Below are positions 8,878 through 16,922 of a stretch of DNA of 16,922 nt, piece by piece. Source of the stretch: Euperipatoides rowelli (lineage: Eukaryota > Onychophora > Udeonychophora > Euonychophora > Peripatopsidae). Each line of letters begins with the position of its first letter. Position 1 is the stretch's first letter. The notes under the pieces are model-generated. The model did not search any database. It was given only the letters and a program-made list of their open reading frames with translations, and had not been told where the DNA came from. Location of the stretch: NCBI GenBank assembly GCA_003024985.2, contig PXIH01S0016480.1; one strand, 5' to 3'. The position numbers were made by a program, and so were the translations under genes.

Positions 8878-8950
8878 CGACCCCAACCCCAGTAGGACCA
8901 GTACTAGTATATTCCCTAGCACCCAAGACAGCAACTTCAATTTCAATTGG
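8878..8950. other. GC-richer patch beside the LINE-A tail
   Basis: This short patch has far more G and C than its surroundings and directly follows the A tail. On the plus strand it reads without stop as DPNPSRTSTSIFPSTQDSN, then FNFN, and meets a possible splice donor (ATTG|GTAAGA). On the minus strand it also reads openly as IEIEVAVLGAREYTSTGPTG. Because both strands read equally well, strand and coding status are undecided. It could be a host exon fragment, a piece of another repeat, or target sequence flanking the insertion. Confidence 0.25.
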
Positions 8951-11025
8951 TAAGATTATTTGATCAATATTTTTTTTGCATTTTACTATTGTGGATGTTA
9001 CCACTATTAGGTTTGGTCACTATTCGTTTTTTTTTTTTTTTAACAAGTTTTTGTGCAAAATAATTTCGAGGCAATATTGATATTTCTGTATTTTTTTATT
9101 TGTTGGTAAACTATTCTAAAAATTATTTAAACACCATCTAATGTGACTTCTTTTATTATAACACTCTTATCAACTTCAAATGCAATACTTCATTTTTAAT
9201 TTTCTTAACTTAGCTAGGCTTAATGCTACAATTATTAATTAACTGTCTAATGCATTCAACTGTTAGTCGTGTACAACATCATTATCTCCAATGTGTGCAC
9301 ACAGAGTAGATTGACTGGTGATCAACAATTTTATATCTACACATTGATCAAATAACATGTATCTATTATTAGCCTTATATTTCACCATACTCTTATTTTT
9401 ATCACCAATTGTAACATGCCCCAAATGAACTTTTTTTTTAAATATATGCATAAGTTAATTTATTGTACAATAATTAATTTCTTTACATAAACTCTATCAA
9501 GCCTTGTTTCCCTAAGAAGATAATTGGAGTAGGGTCTTTTTTTACATTTTTGCAAGGTGATGTATTAGGAATATTGAGTTAATTTCTGCATCTGCTTTTC
9601 TTTAAATGTCATTAATGTTGGTATCTATGATTATTAGTTGTATTGTCCATCCTTCAATAACATTTTAATATTAATCAAAAATAATTTACTTTGCTTGGTA
9701 ATGATCAGGAGAAGAGGGAATGAATGTTTATAATATTATACATATCTCCATGTAACTCGACCATAAATTGTACCATTATTGAGTTTATCAAGTTAATTTT
9801 GATAATCCATACAAGAGAAGCAGGTACTAAAATTTTGAAATTATGCCCTCAGAATGAACTCTTGAACTGATTTAGAGTCATTTAGGCCTCTCATTAATAG
9901 AAAAGTAGAAAAGGTAGACATATTCTCTATCATGGACAACTATCTGTGTCTTGCTCAGAAAACAATTCACTTTATATATTATCCTTAATCCATATTATCC
10001 TGAATACATTTACTGAGTTGATTTGTTTTTATATTTTCATCATTATTGTCTACATCTTCATGCCTCGTTTTGAATTGTCTACAGGTAAAATCCATATCTC
10101 ATACACTCTTCACACTACTTGTATCATGACCCCATTCATGAAGGTCTTTTATCATTGGCAGTTTTTTCTTGCAAATAGACTTAACATTTTATCCAAAGTA
10201 CCATTATTCATAGTGTTTTTATTTATGTTATTCTAAGTTTGCCATTTCTATTAATAATCCACTCATTAGTTATCTCACTATTATCTGAATTAAGTTCTTT
10301 ATTATCATTCCCACCTTCATATTGATCAAAATTAGACATTATCCTGTTGAAGCATATTTACTCTTTTATATTTTATGAATTTAGTCATGATCCTAAAGTA
10401 CTGATATCTCAGATTTTGCATAAAAAAGATATAAACAATCTTACCTTACATGACCTACTCTCCTAAGACTTAGGCACAGAGACATCCTACCTTTTATTGA
10501 AATTACGCCCTTGTAGCCTTCAATCTAAAAAATGTGATGGATATTATCAACATTAACAGTCCTACATAGGGAACCTTCTGTTACATAAAGGTTAGTACCA
10601 ACATAACTGTTATTATTATACAACAACTAGACACTTTATACATACTTTCAATTTTTAAATATTTTAACAGAAGTAAAATCTCTCCTATGAGGTAAAACAG
10701 CCTAATAATTTTAAAAATAAATGAGAAAATTAAACAACACTGCGAACAAATAAAGAACAAAGAACAAACAGAATCCATAATTTATTATTTTTATGTGGAG
10801 ATATATCTTCAACTATTTTTAGTTCAACTATTCTCCCTTACATGTAGCTTAAACTGAGTTAATTTATAAAAGGAATGAGAATCTAATATATAAAATTTAT
10901 CAAATAAATAATCATAAAGTAGAAAGTTAGTTTGTTTGTATGTTTGTAGTTTGTTTGTAATCATTGAGAAGTCAAAATATACATTTACTTGTCTTGGCAA
11001 CAATGGACAGTATTTTAAATATGAC
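8951..11025. other. AT-rich stretch with weak minus-strand coding remnants
   Basis: No intact gene is seen. Several poly-T tracts and a (GTTT)n-like run at about 10928-10960 are present. The minus strand between about 10340 and 9985 has hydrophilic open pieces described in a separate entry, and 9263-9451 has a 62-codon open frame without a convincing motif. The other open frames here, at 9946-10236 plus and in 10581-11027 minus, are A/T-driven and hydrophobic or low complexity. Confidence 0.4.
9985..10339 (-). pseudogene. possible decayed coding remnant, family unknown
   Basis: On the minus strand a 38-codon ORF at 10339-10223 starts with ATG and reads MSNFDQYEGGNDNKELNSDN, then SEITNEWIINRNGKLRIT and stop. 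It is acidic and Asn-rich. Just beyond are KKKLPMIKDLHEWGHDTSS, an in-frame TGA, and DMDFTCRQFKTRHEDVDNND followed by ENIKTNQLSKCIQDNMD. This composition is unusual for chance A/T-rich translation, and the stops and frame changes suggest a dead gene, perhaps transposon-derived. An acidic start followed by a tract of this type made me consider a piggyBac-like transposase, but no catalytic Asp block can be identified, so the family is left open. Confidence 0.2.
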
Positions 11026-11423
11026 ATTTGGCATGTGGATAAGTTTCATAGTATAGACAATGAAAATAGACGTTTTGATTTTGGGGGTAGCGCGAGAGGT
11101 GGGGAATGGCCCTGAAGTGTATAGCATACTTCTCAACATAGCACAAACCTTAAATTTGGCATGTGGGTATGTTGCATAGTATAGACAAGAAAAAATAACT
11201 TTTCGTTTTTTGGGGTGGGGTGAGGGATAGTGAATTACACTGAAGTGTTTAGCATACTTTCCAACATGGCACAAACTTGAAATTTGGCATATGGTTAGGT
11301 TGCAGAGAGTGAAGACAATAAGAATAGATGTTTGGATTTTTTTTTTTTTTTGGTTGGGGGGGGGGGGGGGGGGGGGGGCTTACCATGCAATGCCGATGGC
11401 CAACACAAAGTGTTTCAGCTAGT
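11026..11423. repeat. about three tandem copies of a 128-bp unit with CTAG end
   Basis: ATTTGGCAT recurs at 11026, 11154 and 11282, exactly 128 bases apart each time. Units share CATAGTATAGACAA, a T/G-rich centre, TGAAGTGT-TAGCATACTT and AACAT-GCACAAAC. The second unit carries the small hairpin ACACT-GA-AGTGT. The third is lengthened by a T15 and a G23 run and ends with hairpin AACAC-AAA-GTGTT (11402-11414), TCAG and CTAG followed by T (11419-11423). A hairpin a few bases before CTAG|T resembles a Helitron-type 3' end. No rolling-circle protein is present, so this could be a non-autonomous element or just a small satellite. Open frames crossing it on the minus strand are by-products of the repeat. 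Confidence 0.7.
11337..11378. repeat. T15 and G23 homopolymers
   Basis: Fifteen T (11337-11351), GGTT, then 23 consecutive G (11356-11378) lie in the third tandem unit. The first two units have only short T and G runs at the same place, so both runs expanded here. The plus strand could form G-quadruplex structures. Exact lengths are error-prone in sequencing. Confidence 0.9.
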
Positions 11424-12077
11424 AAAAAAATAAAAAGTAGAGAATAATGGGAATAAACACATTAAATTTGAATTTTTTTTAAATTTTAATCTGGAAATGA
11501 CAACTTAAACAGACATTTCACTGTTTCTAAATAAGGCAATTAAGAGAATATTAAAACAAATCTCCATCCTGCCGTCATAAAACAAAATCAATACTAGGGG
11601 TGTATATGGCTTTTTGATAGCCAAATTCTTATTCAGTTCGTTTAATTTTTAAGAATGAGAGATTTATAGACATGCTGACAAGAGGAATCAATGAACCCAA
11701 TTTATCTTTTTTTTTTTGTTAAATTTTGTTTAACCTATTTATTTTCAATAAAAAAATCTTTATTCATAATATTCTATGTTATTTTGTACATGCTAGCGAT
11801 TAATATTATCCAGCAATCATTATGTTGTAAATAAAATAAAAGAACAATTTGAAGTACAAACAAAGAGCAAACGATTTTATACAAGTCACTAAATTCTCTA
11901 AACGCTAATCACAATAAGTACACTAATTCCCTATCTGTATGTGATAAAAACAACAGAGAATTCAAATGAAGATTCAGTGATAATCAATATCTTATAGCTT
12001 CCAGTTAAAGACATTTGAAAAAGAGATTAGTCGTTATTGGAAAACTTCCTTAAGTATCATAGGTAAATAAAAAAGGA

Positions 12078-12079
<2 letters not shown>

Positions 12080-12107
<28 letters not shown>
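12080..12107. repeat. T28 homopolymer
   Basis: Twenty-eight consecutive T. It could be the A tail of a minus-strand retroelement insertion, but no element end is recognisable next to it, so it is recorded only as a homopolymer. Confidence 0.9.
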
Positions 12108-12110
<3 letters not shown>

Positions 12111-12537
12111 GGGTTTTATTCTAACATTTTAATAAAAAAACGAATGGTGTCTATTTTTAAAAGAATTTGTTGAATAATTTCATTGATTTGTAAATCTTTT
12201 TTATATATATTAAAGCTATCGACTTTATTGAAACAACCAGCTGTGCTATCTTCTTCCTACTATGTTAAAATAAGCTTGCATCAATTCCAATAACCTAATC
12301 TAAACCCAGATGGCATGCAACTCAGTTTTCAAGTTATTCATTGATTTCGGACATGGAGATCCAGATTCCATTTTCTTCTTTTTACTGAGCTGAGAGTCTA
12401 CATCAATTTAAAGGTACACTATCACCATTTTTTTAATGCATATAGAAAGAGAAGCCATATAATTCATGAATTTCTATTTTTTTTTAAAAATAAATTAATG
12501 TTCCATTGATTTTATATTAATATTTTAAAAATTTGGT

Positions 12538-12638
12538 CACGTGTTTACACACTCCAATAATAGACAACCCCAAAAGTAATGGCAGCGAGTGGAACGTCAC
12601 GATCTCTTTAACTTCCAGCTATTTCACTCTATGCAAAT
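12538..12638. promoter_or_regulatory. cluster of transcription-factor-like motifs
   Basis: Within 101 bases lie an E-box CACGTG (12538-12543), a forkhead-type TGTTTAC (12542-12548), a CRE-like ACGTCA (12594-12599) and a perfect octamer ATGCAAAT (12631-12638). The patch is less AT-rich than its surroundings. Each motif is short and could occur by chance, and no transcription start or gene is visible nearby. Confidence 0.12.
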
Positions 12639-12913
12639 CTAATGTTTGACAATTAAATAGACTTATAGTTTTGTAAATTTAATCAGTTTTTTTTTTTAAT
12701 TTTTAAAATTTTGTTAATTTAATTTAATTTAATAGGCGAAGTAAGCCTGAGACTTTTGCAATTGACAGCATTTATCTAAATTAGTTATTTGAAATGTAAT
12801 GGTGATCTAATCTATTTTTAAACTGTATAGTAGCTTATTATAAGATGACTTAATACAATATTCTCTGGGAGAGAATTAGTCTATTAGTTATAAAAGCAAA
12901 TCTGACTCTTTTC

Positions 12914-13246
12914 TTTTTTTTTTTAAAGGGGAATGCCCCTAAAACTTTATTATACTAAATGACTTGACAGAATACAAAAAAAGTGGTCGTAATTAACATC
13001 CATGGCTATACAAAGACCACTAAAATCCAAACATAAGTCTAGGCACAATAGGCTAAGAATACATAATTACATGACAAAGTTCTATGCATCCCAAAAATCA
13101 CAGATATAGCACATCGGCTACAAATAATTGAAAATAATTAAGCAATACCCCATTCCTCCATTTTACTCCAAATCCAGAGAAGTGTAAAAACTTAAAATTG
13201 TGATGTACAAGTTGTGCCACCTTCAACTGAATATACTGCCATGGCC
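12914..13246 (-). other. LINE-B 3' untranslated region, terminal hairpin and A tail
   Basis: The minus strand runs past the last readable ORF2 piece to AATAAA (12946-12951). Then comes a perfect 5-bp hairpin, AGGGG with loop CATT and CCCCT (12927-12940), then two more A-rich bases and an 11-base A tail (12914-12924). A hairpin directly before the tail is a feature by which some LINE reverse transcriptases recognise their RNA; that role here is inference. Confidence 0.65.
12946..12951 (-). promoter_or_regulatory. polyadenylation signal AATAAA of LINE-B
   Basis: TTTATT on the plus strand reads AATAAA on the minus strand, 21 bases before the A tail, which is the usual spacing for a functional signal. 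Confidence 0.65.
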
Positions 13247-14082
13247 TTAAGGGAATATCCTGAAAAATCCTGAAATTTCTGATTTTCTATATGCAAAACT
13301 TATAAAGAAAATTAAAGTGCAGCACACCCTTCTGCTGCACAAAATATACAGCAAATCATAGACAGAAGTATAACTAAAATTAATATGCATGTTTTGAATA
13401 ACATGACTGTGAAGATTTTGCCAGCACTCAAACAACAGATGAAAAATGGTTTCAGGATAATCACAAAATGTGCATTGATCCTGCACCTGAAAATTGTATC
13501 AGGCTATCAATAAATCCCTCATAAAGATGGACCCATTACAAAGCCTAAAGGCAAAATCATAGAGGTTGGGTCCTACATAATAACCCCTAAAAACCCTATA
13601 AATAGTCAAGATCAAAGCCTGTAATGCAGTGGACCGGTAATCTTCATGAATAAGAGTGATATATGCTTTATAGTGAAATTTCTCACCATATTCAAAATTA
13701 AATGTTTCTGCCAAATAGCAAAAACTAACCCTTAGTGCTGTGAGAGAAGCAGGTTCGACAACAATAGGTGGTGGAGTATCCACCGGTTCAACTTCCTCAA
13801 GCAAATTCAGGGACTGGGCAAACTTTAAATAAGTTAAAAATAAATTAGCTCTAGTGACTTCAAACAAAGAAGAAACATCATGAAGCCCCAGTCCCTCCTG
13901 CCTGACAGGCCTGGACAGCCGAAGACGAGAAATATGTATAAGTTTAGTGCCCCACAAATTAGTGTGCACAATCGAATACAACCTATTAATATTTTTTTTG
14001 TAAATGTAAAGTGTGGAGCAAAATAATAAAGCTTGGTCATTAAATAAACATTCACTATCCTAACCCTGGTGGATAAGGACAA
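13247..14082 (-). pseudogene. LINE-B ORF2 thumb and C-terminal zinc ribbon, broken
   Basis: Just after the RT core, 14082-13984 reads LSTRVRIVNVYLMTKLYYF, the helical segment following the palm in LINE ORF2. A frame change leads into 13981-13499 with VHTNLWGTKLIHISRLRLSR and PVRQEGLGLHDVSSLFE, matching the common W-x-G...GLGL-D block. After one more break, 13486-13247 contains CTFCDYPETIFHLLFEC, a complete C-x2-C-x7-H-x4-C ribbon (Cys codons at about 13472-13474, 13463-13465 and 13424-13426; His at about 13439-13441). All four presumed metal ligands survive, unlike in LINE-A. No RNase H is seen. Confidence 0.78.
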
Positions 14083-15329
14083 ATACTTGCCAGAAGTTGA
14101 GCTTTCACATAAAGAAAATAAGCATTACCCTGAATCTTCAACCTACCAACATCACCCACAAAAGGATAAGGTATTCCCAGGTATGCCCCCAGAGCAACCT
14201 TCCCATAGCCATCCAACAAACAATTAGCAACTGGGTACCAGATAAATGTTTTGTCTACATTAAAAACAGAGCCGGTAAGGCCTGCAAAAGATTGAACTAC
14301 ACACATAATCCTATATACATTAGCCCTTCCGCTCACAATGACAACAATATCGTCTACATATGTCATTACAGAAAAACTTTATTGAGAGAAGGCAAAAAAA
14401 TCACAGTATTTATAGCAATCAGATCTCTAATTAACTGATCGATATAGATAGCAAAAAGATTGGTGCTCAGGGGGAGATCCCTGAGTGATCCCCCTCCTAA
14501 CTGGAAAATTGTAAAATAGCCTACTCCCAATTTTAATCGACACAGTTTTATTACATACATAATTGAGTAGTCTCCTAGAAAGACTAGAAGTACCAAAATG
14601 ATGCAAAATTTGAGCGACCAAATAATGGTGGTTGACAAAGTCAAACAATTATTTTGCACATCTAAAAATACAATTGCCAGCTCATTTAATTTATCTTTTC
14701 TAGCAATTTGTATTACCTGTTGCAAAATACAAATAGAAATGTGTATAGTTCTACCCCTGATGGCAAAATGAACAGATGCAACCATAGAATCCGTGACGGT
14801 GCTCAATCTGTTAGAATCTCAAGAATCTCACAAAGATTTTTCTATCAACACACTGTATATTAATAGGTCTAATATTTTTAATAGTAAGTGGGCTACTGAA
14901 TTCCAAGTTTTTCTTCCTGTGAAGAACTAGATAAGAGTGAATTAGCTGGAAGTACATATATGGAGACATAAGCCAATCATTAAAAAGCACAACCAAATAA
15001 GGTATAAAGACATTTGAAATCATTTTCAGCATAGGTTTGGAAATGATATCTGGTCCCGGGGAGCTACAAGCCTTTAGCTGCAAAATTGGCAATGCAATGT
15101 CAGCCTCAGAAATAATAAAATTATATTCTTCACCTAAATCAGCATGAATCGTAAAATGGACAAGTACGTCCAGATCAGCATTATATGCAGCATTTGACTG
15201 ATAAGTGTCAGAAAAAACTCCATACAAATAATTAACTAAAGCCAGCCCAGTAATGTTGCTATTACCATCATACATATAAGAAACTGGAGGGTCAGTATTC
15301 TTCTGAAAAAAAGAAGAGGTAATTAACAT
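14083..15329 (-). pseudogene. LINE-B ORF2 reverse transcriptase domain, broken
   Basis: From 15329 the reading contains FIISEADIALPILQLKACSS leading into SPGPD, then LVVLFNDWLMSP and TIKNIRPINIQCVDRKIF (the N-x-RPI block). A break follows. From 14806, VHFAIRGRTIHISICILQQV and ELAIVFLDVQ give the GR-x-I box and the first catalytic Asp region. The frame shifts to FDFVNHHYLVAQILHHFG and VRRGITQGSP (14648-14427), and shifts back to PLSTNLFAIYIDQLIRDL. From 14366 a third frame gives MTYVDDIVVIV, with the YVDD box at 14349-14360, then FAGLTGSVFNVDKT and AYLGIPYPF. All main RT boxes can be traced, but at least three frame changes break the protein. Confidence 0.85.
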
Positions 15330-15719
15330 GAGATTTTACCCCTAGAAGCAATGATGTCCCTCCTTAACATAAAATATTGCATTTCATTTTTCTGCCTGCA
15401 TAAATCCATGTACTTTCTCGCACAAACCTTATAAAAGGGCACATCCGCTCGCTGAATATTCTGTGTGTGACCCAAAATGCCCTCAAGTTCACTAATCCCA
15501 TTCCGAACACCTTCCCTATAACCTCCTGCAGTGTTACATATTAAGGTTGTAAAGTGTTCTTTAAAAATTAATAATTCTGAAAATCAAAGTTATCAAAAAG
15601 AAATCAGCCGAGCCAGATTGTAAACATCAGAAACAATAAGCTTATATACACAACCTTAGGTGAAATAAAAGGGTGAGGTGCCTGTAGTTCAAAAAGTGAC
15701 ATAGAGTCTCCCTGCCCAC
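15330..15719 (-). pseudogene. LINE-B ORF2 linker between endonuclease and RT
   Basis: On the minus strand a piece without a start codon, about 15545-15333, reads YREGVRNGISELEGILGH, ADVPFYKVCARKYMDLCRQK and MLRRDIIASRGKISC. It is charged and helix-like, as usual for this linker. The part nearer the endonuclease is too broken to read. No catalytic residues are expected here. Confidence 0.6.
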
Positions 15720-16379
15720 ACTCTGTTTAAAAAATCCGGGTGGCATGATCAGAAAAACCAACTGGAATAATAGAAAACTGTGAATTAGCAATAAGTTGTG
15801 CAGTCACAAACAAATAATCTAAAACATTAGATGTTGAAGCAAAAGAAGTAGGGGTATCCTGTAAACCAGCAACACGAGCTGCATTATCCAATCCTAAACC
15901 ACTGACCAAGGTCGTAAATGCCTTGTCTGACAGCTAAACCCGATGATTGAAATCCCCCCTCCCAATATTCAGAAAATTGTACCCCCCCCCCCCCCCAAGA
16001 TACCAGAGAGCAAATCCTGAAAAAGAATCTTGTTTTGAGAAACTAAATGTGGGGCATAGTAATTTACTATCACAAACTTAAATGCTTTATAAATTAAAGA
16101 ATTGACTAAATATCTAGAATGTGATTTACTTAATACCAAGTTAGATAATAAGAGATGCCTAGATACCAAAATCAAAACGCCTATACAAGAACTGTAAGCA
16201 CTACCATAAATTACATAGTAATACTTCTCAAAAAAAGATACCCCATCCTTCCCCCCTTTTTTCACAAGAGACAACTTCAACTCCTGCACCAAACATCTAT
16301 TAATTTGGTATACTAGCAAAAATTTCAACAGTGATTTTTTTTTTAAAAAGGTATTCATATCCTGAATGTTCAGGGACAT
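15720..16379 (-). pseudogene. LINE-B ORF2 endonuclease domain (APE-like), broken
   Basis: Within the open run 16442-15969, Met at 16377-16379 starts MSLNIQDMNTFLKKKSLLK, giving the metal-site Asn. CLVQELKLS follows with the catalytic Glu at 16281-16283, then GVLILVSRHLLLS and FVIVNYYAPH. A 15-base G run on this strand (plus-strand C at 15982-15996) breaks the frame. Then NIGRGDFNHRV appears, with GDFN at 15946-15957, followed at once by TAG. From 15909 the reading continues as FASTSNVLDYLFVTAQLIA and IIPVGFSDHA (Asp-His at 15745-15750). The Asn, Glu, Asp-x-Asn and S-D-H residues all survive, so the main damage is frameshift and stop. Confidence 0.83.
15982..15996 (-). repeat. 15-base C run (G run on LINE-B coding strand)
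   Basis: Fifteen C on the plus strand sit between two readable endonuclease pieces that lie in different frames. Expansion or slippage of this run explains the break upstream of the GDFN motif. Confidence 0.9.
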
Positions 16380-16922
16380 GATAATTAACCCAAACAAGTT
16401 TACTGACATATCAAAAGTAAAAAATAAAAACATAAGAGGCAATTCATAAATAAAACAGTTAAAATAACAGTAAAATTTGCTGTACCTCTATCAAAAATTA
16501 TAAAATAATAAAATGCAATACAACTCAAACATAAATAAATACATGGCACTGCATAACCCAGTACCCCCAAATCCTTTACAAAACCAGGATAATAACCCAG
16601 GAGCACCAGCATGAAAGCTGCCCTAAAATAAATTAATAATAATATCTCCCCCACCAAATAAAATTAACAAAAAGGCAACTTAAAAAACCGCATGCTGCCA
16701 AAAAAAACAAAAATTAAACATACCCTGGGCACCCACCCCATATACTCAAAATTGCAAATTCAAAGTAAACAAAAATACAAATAACCATTTACATAACTCA
16801 ATGTAAAAAAAATAAATTCACTAAATCCAGCTAGAAAAACTAATAAACTATTAAATAAAAAAATCATTAATTGAATAGTGCAGAATTCTTCATTAGCCAT
16901 CTAATTTCTGCTTTTTATTACC
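16380..16922. other. region upstream of LINE-B endonuclease, nothing recognised
   Basis: On the minus strand this would be the LINE-B leader or the end of ORF1, but no zinc knuckle or other ORF1 motif can be read. The open frame at 16400-16657 is strongly hydrophobic, rich in Leu, Phe, Tyr and Cys, and runs partly out of frame with ORF2, so I treat it as a product of T-rich composition. The element either ends here by 5' truncation or continues past the window edge. Confidence 0.45.

Larger units (their letters stand above)
11424..12913. other. AT-rich stretch without a supported gene
   Basis: No coding region is supported on either strand. The content includes a 28-base T run at 12080-12107, a (TTAAT)n-like run at about 12714-12733, and a segment starting CTAGGGGTGTATA near 11595 that faintly resembles hAT-type transposon ends. 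There is also a less AT-rich patch at about 12538-12640 with several regulatory-type motifs. Confidence 0.5.
12914..16379 (-). mobile_element. decayed non-LTR retrotransposon (LINE-B), ORF2 and 3' end
   Basis: Read on the minus strand, this holds endonuclease, linker, reverse transcriptase, zinc ribbon, 3' untranslated region, AATAAA, a terminal hairpin and an 11-base A tail (T run 12914-12924). It is a different family from LINE-A: the 3' ends differ and protein similarity is limited to the shared domain motifs, although both keep a TGS-V-x-N segment after the YxDD box. ORF1 is not recognised. The 543 bases upstream of the endonuclease start hold only hydrophobic, motif-free reading, so the copy is either 5' truncated or its ORF1 lies past the window edge. 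Many frameshifts and stops make it dead, though several catalytic residues are better kept than in LINE-A. Confidence 0.85.

Noticed and set aside
9263-9451. 62-codon minus-strand frame with HIGDND, resembling a GDSL/SGNH hydrolase GxND motif
   Set aside because: One short motif only, without the catalytic Ser block or His block in range; chance is more likely.
10972-11274. 100-codon minus-strand frame
   Set aside because: Runs through two units of the 128-bp tandem repeat; the repeated peptide is a by-product of the repeat.
13752-13762. GGTTCGACAAC resembling a tRNA B box
   Set aside because: It lies inside LINE-B coding sequence and no A box or cloverleaf can be drawn around it.
14097-14438. 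113-codon plus-strand frame
   Set aside because: Antisense to the LINE-B YVDD region, which is clearly coding on the minus strand.
16400-16657. 85-codon hydrophobic minus-strand frame, membrane-protein-like
   Set aside because: Hydrophobicity follows from T-rich DNA, it overlaps the LINE-B endonuclease frame, and no start context or family is visible.
1-16922. CRISPR array, operon, phage or bacterial defence system
   Set aside because: No spaced direct repeats of CRISPR type, no Shine-Dalgarno-led gene chains and no intact bacterial-type genes; the content is eukaryotic.

Overview
This is a very AT-rich eukaryotic nuclear window, most likely from an invertebrate animal. It has no operons, no ribosome-binding sites and no long intact genes. 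It does have homopolymer and microsatellite tracts and two badly decayed non-LTR retrotransposons (LINEs) with apurinic-type endonuclease and reverse transcriptase. The species cannot be named from sequence alone; a mollusc would fit but is only a guess.

Layout. Positions 1-4116 are AT-rich sequence with a CT microsatellite and many poly-T tracts. On the minus strand this part also holds two short, protein-like open segments without obvious starts (1040-1333 and 2179-2307), which could be terminal exons of host genes. A plus-strand acceptor/donor pair (2739-2753) looks like a microexon. Positions about 4117-8877 are LINE-A on the plus strand: ORF1 with CCHC zinc-knuckle remnants, then ORF2 with endonuclease, linker, reverse transcriptase, C-terminal zinc ribbon, stop codon, polyadenylation signal and A tail. 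It is broken by many frameshifts and stops. A perfect 27-bp inverted repeat sits inside its RT domain. Positions 8878-8950 are a GC-richer patch abutting the tail. Positions 8951-11025 are AT-rich, with weak coding-like remnants on the minus strand. Positions 11026-11423 hold about three copies of a 128-bp tandem repeat, including a 23-base G run and a hairpin plus CTAG end. Positions 11424-12913 are AT-rich with a 28-base T run. Positions 12914 to about 16379, and possibly beyond, are LINE-B on the minus strand: endonuclease, linker, RT with YVDD, zinc ribbon, polyadenylation signal, terminal hairpin and A tail. Its 5' part, including any ORF1, is not recognisable within the window.

How the parts work together. 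In an intact element of this kind, ORF1 protein binds the element RNA. ORF2 protein nicks the target and primes reverse transcription there. Neither copy can make a full protein now. Both seem to belong to the same broad group (endonuclease start resembling LN.RGLN, no RNase H seen, C-terminal CxxC...HxxxxC), which I compare with the L1/Tx1 group at moderate confidence. They differ enough in sequence and 3' end to be separate families. No prokaryotic-type defence system, CRISPR array or novel gene cluster is visible. The most notable signals are the fold-back repeat in LINE-A, the 128-bp repeat block and the two unannotated minus-strand exon candidates.
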